A stretch of 5,835 bases of DNA from an uncultured Clostridia bacterium (GTDB lineage: Bacteria > Bacillota > Clostridia > Oscillospirales > Acutalibacteraceae). The stretch lies in contig CAMJHU010000152.1 in assembly GCA_946405565.1 (NCBI GenBank), positions 1 through 5,835 of the forward strand, in the 5' to 3' direction. This document shows positions 5,185-5,835 of this stretch, one piece after another. The position numbers were made by a program, and so were the translations under genes. The stretch's first letter is position 1. Each line of letters begins with the position of its first letter. The notes below the pieces were generated by a model. That model was not told where the DNA came from. It was given only the letters and a program-made list of their open reading frames with translations, and did not search any database.

Positions 5185-5211
5185 AGAGAAGCGTGCGGGC
5201 TTTTTATTTTT
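5167..5211 (+). terminator. Intrinsic terminator overlapping the kinase stop codon
   Basis: GCTCACACG-TCTCT (5167-5180) pairs with AGAGA-AG-CGTGCGGGC (5185-5200), with a 2-nt bulge, one A-C mismatch and one G-U pair. TTTTTATTTTT (5201-5211) follows at once. The 4-nt loop GTAA contains the TAA stop codon, so the hairpin can form only after the ribosome leaves. It closes the S component-kinase operon. Confidence 0.85.
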
Positions 5212-5249
5212 GTGTCTGCCCCGGACGGATAGTTTACAATAAGTTCATA

Positions 5250-5275
5250 TTTCCAACCACTTTCCATACTATAAT
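5250..5275 (+). promoter_or_regulatory. Candidate promoter of the repeat-protein gene
   Basis: A perfect TATAAT -10 (5270-5275) has no recognisable -35 at 16-18 bp. TTTCCA occurs twice, 11 bp apart (5250-5255, 5261-5266), just upstream, which would suit an activator bound on one face of the helix. Transcription would start near 5282 and give a leader of about 90 nt. Confidence 0.4.
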
Positions 5276-5298
5276 TATTTTATTATGTGTCTGTTGGT

Positions 5299-5332
5299 GA
5301 AGGAAGGTCTCCTTTCCCCCTATTCTTCCTTC
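5299..5332 (+). other. Leader stem-loop before the repeat-protein gene
   Basis: GAAGGAAG (5299-5306) can pair perfectly with CTTCCTTC (5325-5332) across an 18-nt pyrimidine-rich loop. No T tract follows, so it is not a terminator. It could stabilise the mRNA or hide purine-rich decoy ribosome sites, or be a chance result of low-complexity sequence. Confidence 0.25.
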
Positions 5333-5372
5333 CCGCGTGCGTGTCCTGTTCGGATGGAGAGGAAATCAAAAA

Positions 5373-5835
5373 ATGAGGAAATTACTGCAAGGAAAATCGT
5401 TTGGTCGCGGCGCGCAGGCATTGTCATTCCTGCTGCTGTCCTGTCTGGTGCTGGTAGCCTTTGCCCGGTTCTATCGCGTGATGCCGCGGGGCGGTTCGTT
5501 GCCTTCTACTACCAGTATCGCCATAGGAGCCGCGTCTGATCTGCCCAAAGCGTCGGCGGATGACAAAGCGCTGTCGTCCGTTACGATCACCTTCCCGGCA
5601 TCTCCGGCGGGTACGTCTTCTCTTGGGACTACATCGCCCACCAGACCGTCGCTCAAGCCGTCGTTCACCTCTTCCACGTCGAAGACCACTACTTCCACAT
5701 CCAAAACCACTACTTCGACATCCAAGACCACTACTTCCACATCGAAGACCACTACTTCCACATCGAAGACCACTACTTCCACATCCAAGACCACTACTTC
5801 CACATCGAAGACCACTACTTCCACATCGAAGACCA
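5373..5835 (+). CDS. Exported Ser/Thr-rich STSKTTT-repeat protein, 3' end outside window
   Basis: The open frame runs from the ATG at 5373 to the window edge (154 codons) without a stop, so the C-terminus is missing. AGAGG (5358-5362) lies 10 nt before the start. The N-terminus has positive residues (K3, K8, R12), then a hydrophobic stretch at about 14-31 (AQALSFLLLSCLVLVAFA), followed by RFYR. This suits a signal peptide (A-F-A before residue 32 is a possible signal peptidase I site) or a single membrane anchor; Cys24 is a poor lipobox match. Residues 37-100 are polar and rich in Ser, Thr, Pro and Ala, as in an extracellular linker. From residue 101, STSKTTT repeats without interruption. I do not recognise the family. 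The repeat could be a linker to a downstream domain, a glycosylated stalk or a wall-spanning segment. It has its own candidate promoter and follows a terminator, so it is not part of the B6 operon. Confidence 0.75.
   Translation, partial: MRKLLQGKSFGRGAQALSFLLLSCLVLVAFARFYRVMPRGGSLPSTTSIAIGAASDLPKASADDKALSSVTITFPASPAGTSSLGTTSPTRPSLKPSFTSSTSKTTTSTSKTTTSTSKTTTSTSKTTTSTSKTTTSTSKTTTSTSKTTTSTSKT
5673..5835 (+). repeat. 21-bp tandem repeat encoding STSKTTT, 7 full units plus 16 bp
   Basis: Units start at 5673, 5694, 5715, 5736, 5757, 5778 and 5799, and an eighth begins at 5820 and is cut by the window edge. Each encodes Ser-Thr-Ser-Lys-Thr-Thr-Thr. Units 4, 5 and 7 are identical. The others differ only at third codon positions (TCC/TCG, ACA/ACG, AAG/AAA), so every protein heptad is the same. 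Confidence 0.95.

Noticed and set aside
5285..5539. 84-codon plus-strand frame before and over the start of the repeat protein
   Set aside because: It is out of frame with the exported protein, lacks a convincing ribosome site and has no recognisable features; the frame starting at 5373 is better supported.
5471..5824. Minus-strand frame with Val/Glu/Asp heptads opposite the repeat protein
   Set aside because: It is the antisense reading of the 21-bp repeat. The plus-strand frame has a ribosome site, an export signal and silent-only variation, which fits coding on that strand.
5673..5835. CRISPR array
   Set aside because: The 21-bp units are directly adjacent without spacers and encode a perfect protein repeat.

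Overview
The window looks like chromosomal DNA from a Gram-positive Clostridia-type bacterium, possibly an Oscillospiraceae/Ruminococcaceae relative. The evidence is the strong AGGAGG-type ribosome sites, the Clostridia-like protein sequences (lipoprotein solute-binding protein, ECF S component, pyridoxamine kinase), GC-rich third codon positions, and a G/C-rich hairpin element of a kind I recall from gut Firmicutes. The taxonomic placement is inference.

Layout. (1) 1-1066, minus strand: a one-gene unit for a polar amino-acid-binding lipoprotein (82-909). It has a near-consensus promoter (1038-1066), a leader carrying an 8-bp tandem repeat, and a terminator-like structure after it. No permease or ATPase gene is in view. 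(2) 1109-3463, minus strand: a MocR-type (GntR plus aminotransferase fold) regulator followed 2 nt later by rsmE, the 16S rRNA m3U1498 methyltransferase. The pair has one strong promoter and a terminator-like hairpin. (3) 3351-3668: a divergent control region with a 12-bp palindrome inside the regulator promoter, a pair of 7-bp direct repeats 33 bp apart, and a 145-bp MITE-like insertion. The insertion has 16-bp terminal inverted repeats and perfect 10-bp flanking direct repeats. (4) 3669-5211, plus strand: an ECF-transporter S component and a pyridoxal/pyridoxamine kinase, ending in an intrinsic terminator whose loop contains the stop codon. (5) 5212-5835, plus strand: a new transcription unit for an exported or anchored Ser/Thr-rich protein. 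It contains perfect STSKTTT heptad repeats and runs off the window.

How the genes work together: the regulator, S component and kinase form a likely vitamin B6 salvage module. A PLP-sensing PdxR-like MocR protein would control uptake of a B6 vitamer and its trapping by phosphorylation. The MITE-like element lies between the shared promoter region and the transporter start codon, so the salvage transcript would carry it in its leader if the promoter lies upstream of it. The individual parts belong to known families. The least ordinary items are the MITE in this leader, the operator geometry, and the repeat protein at the right edge.
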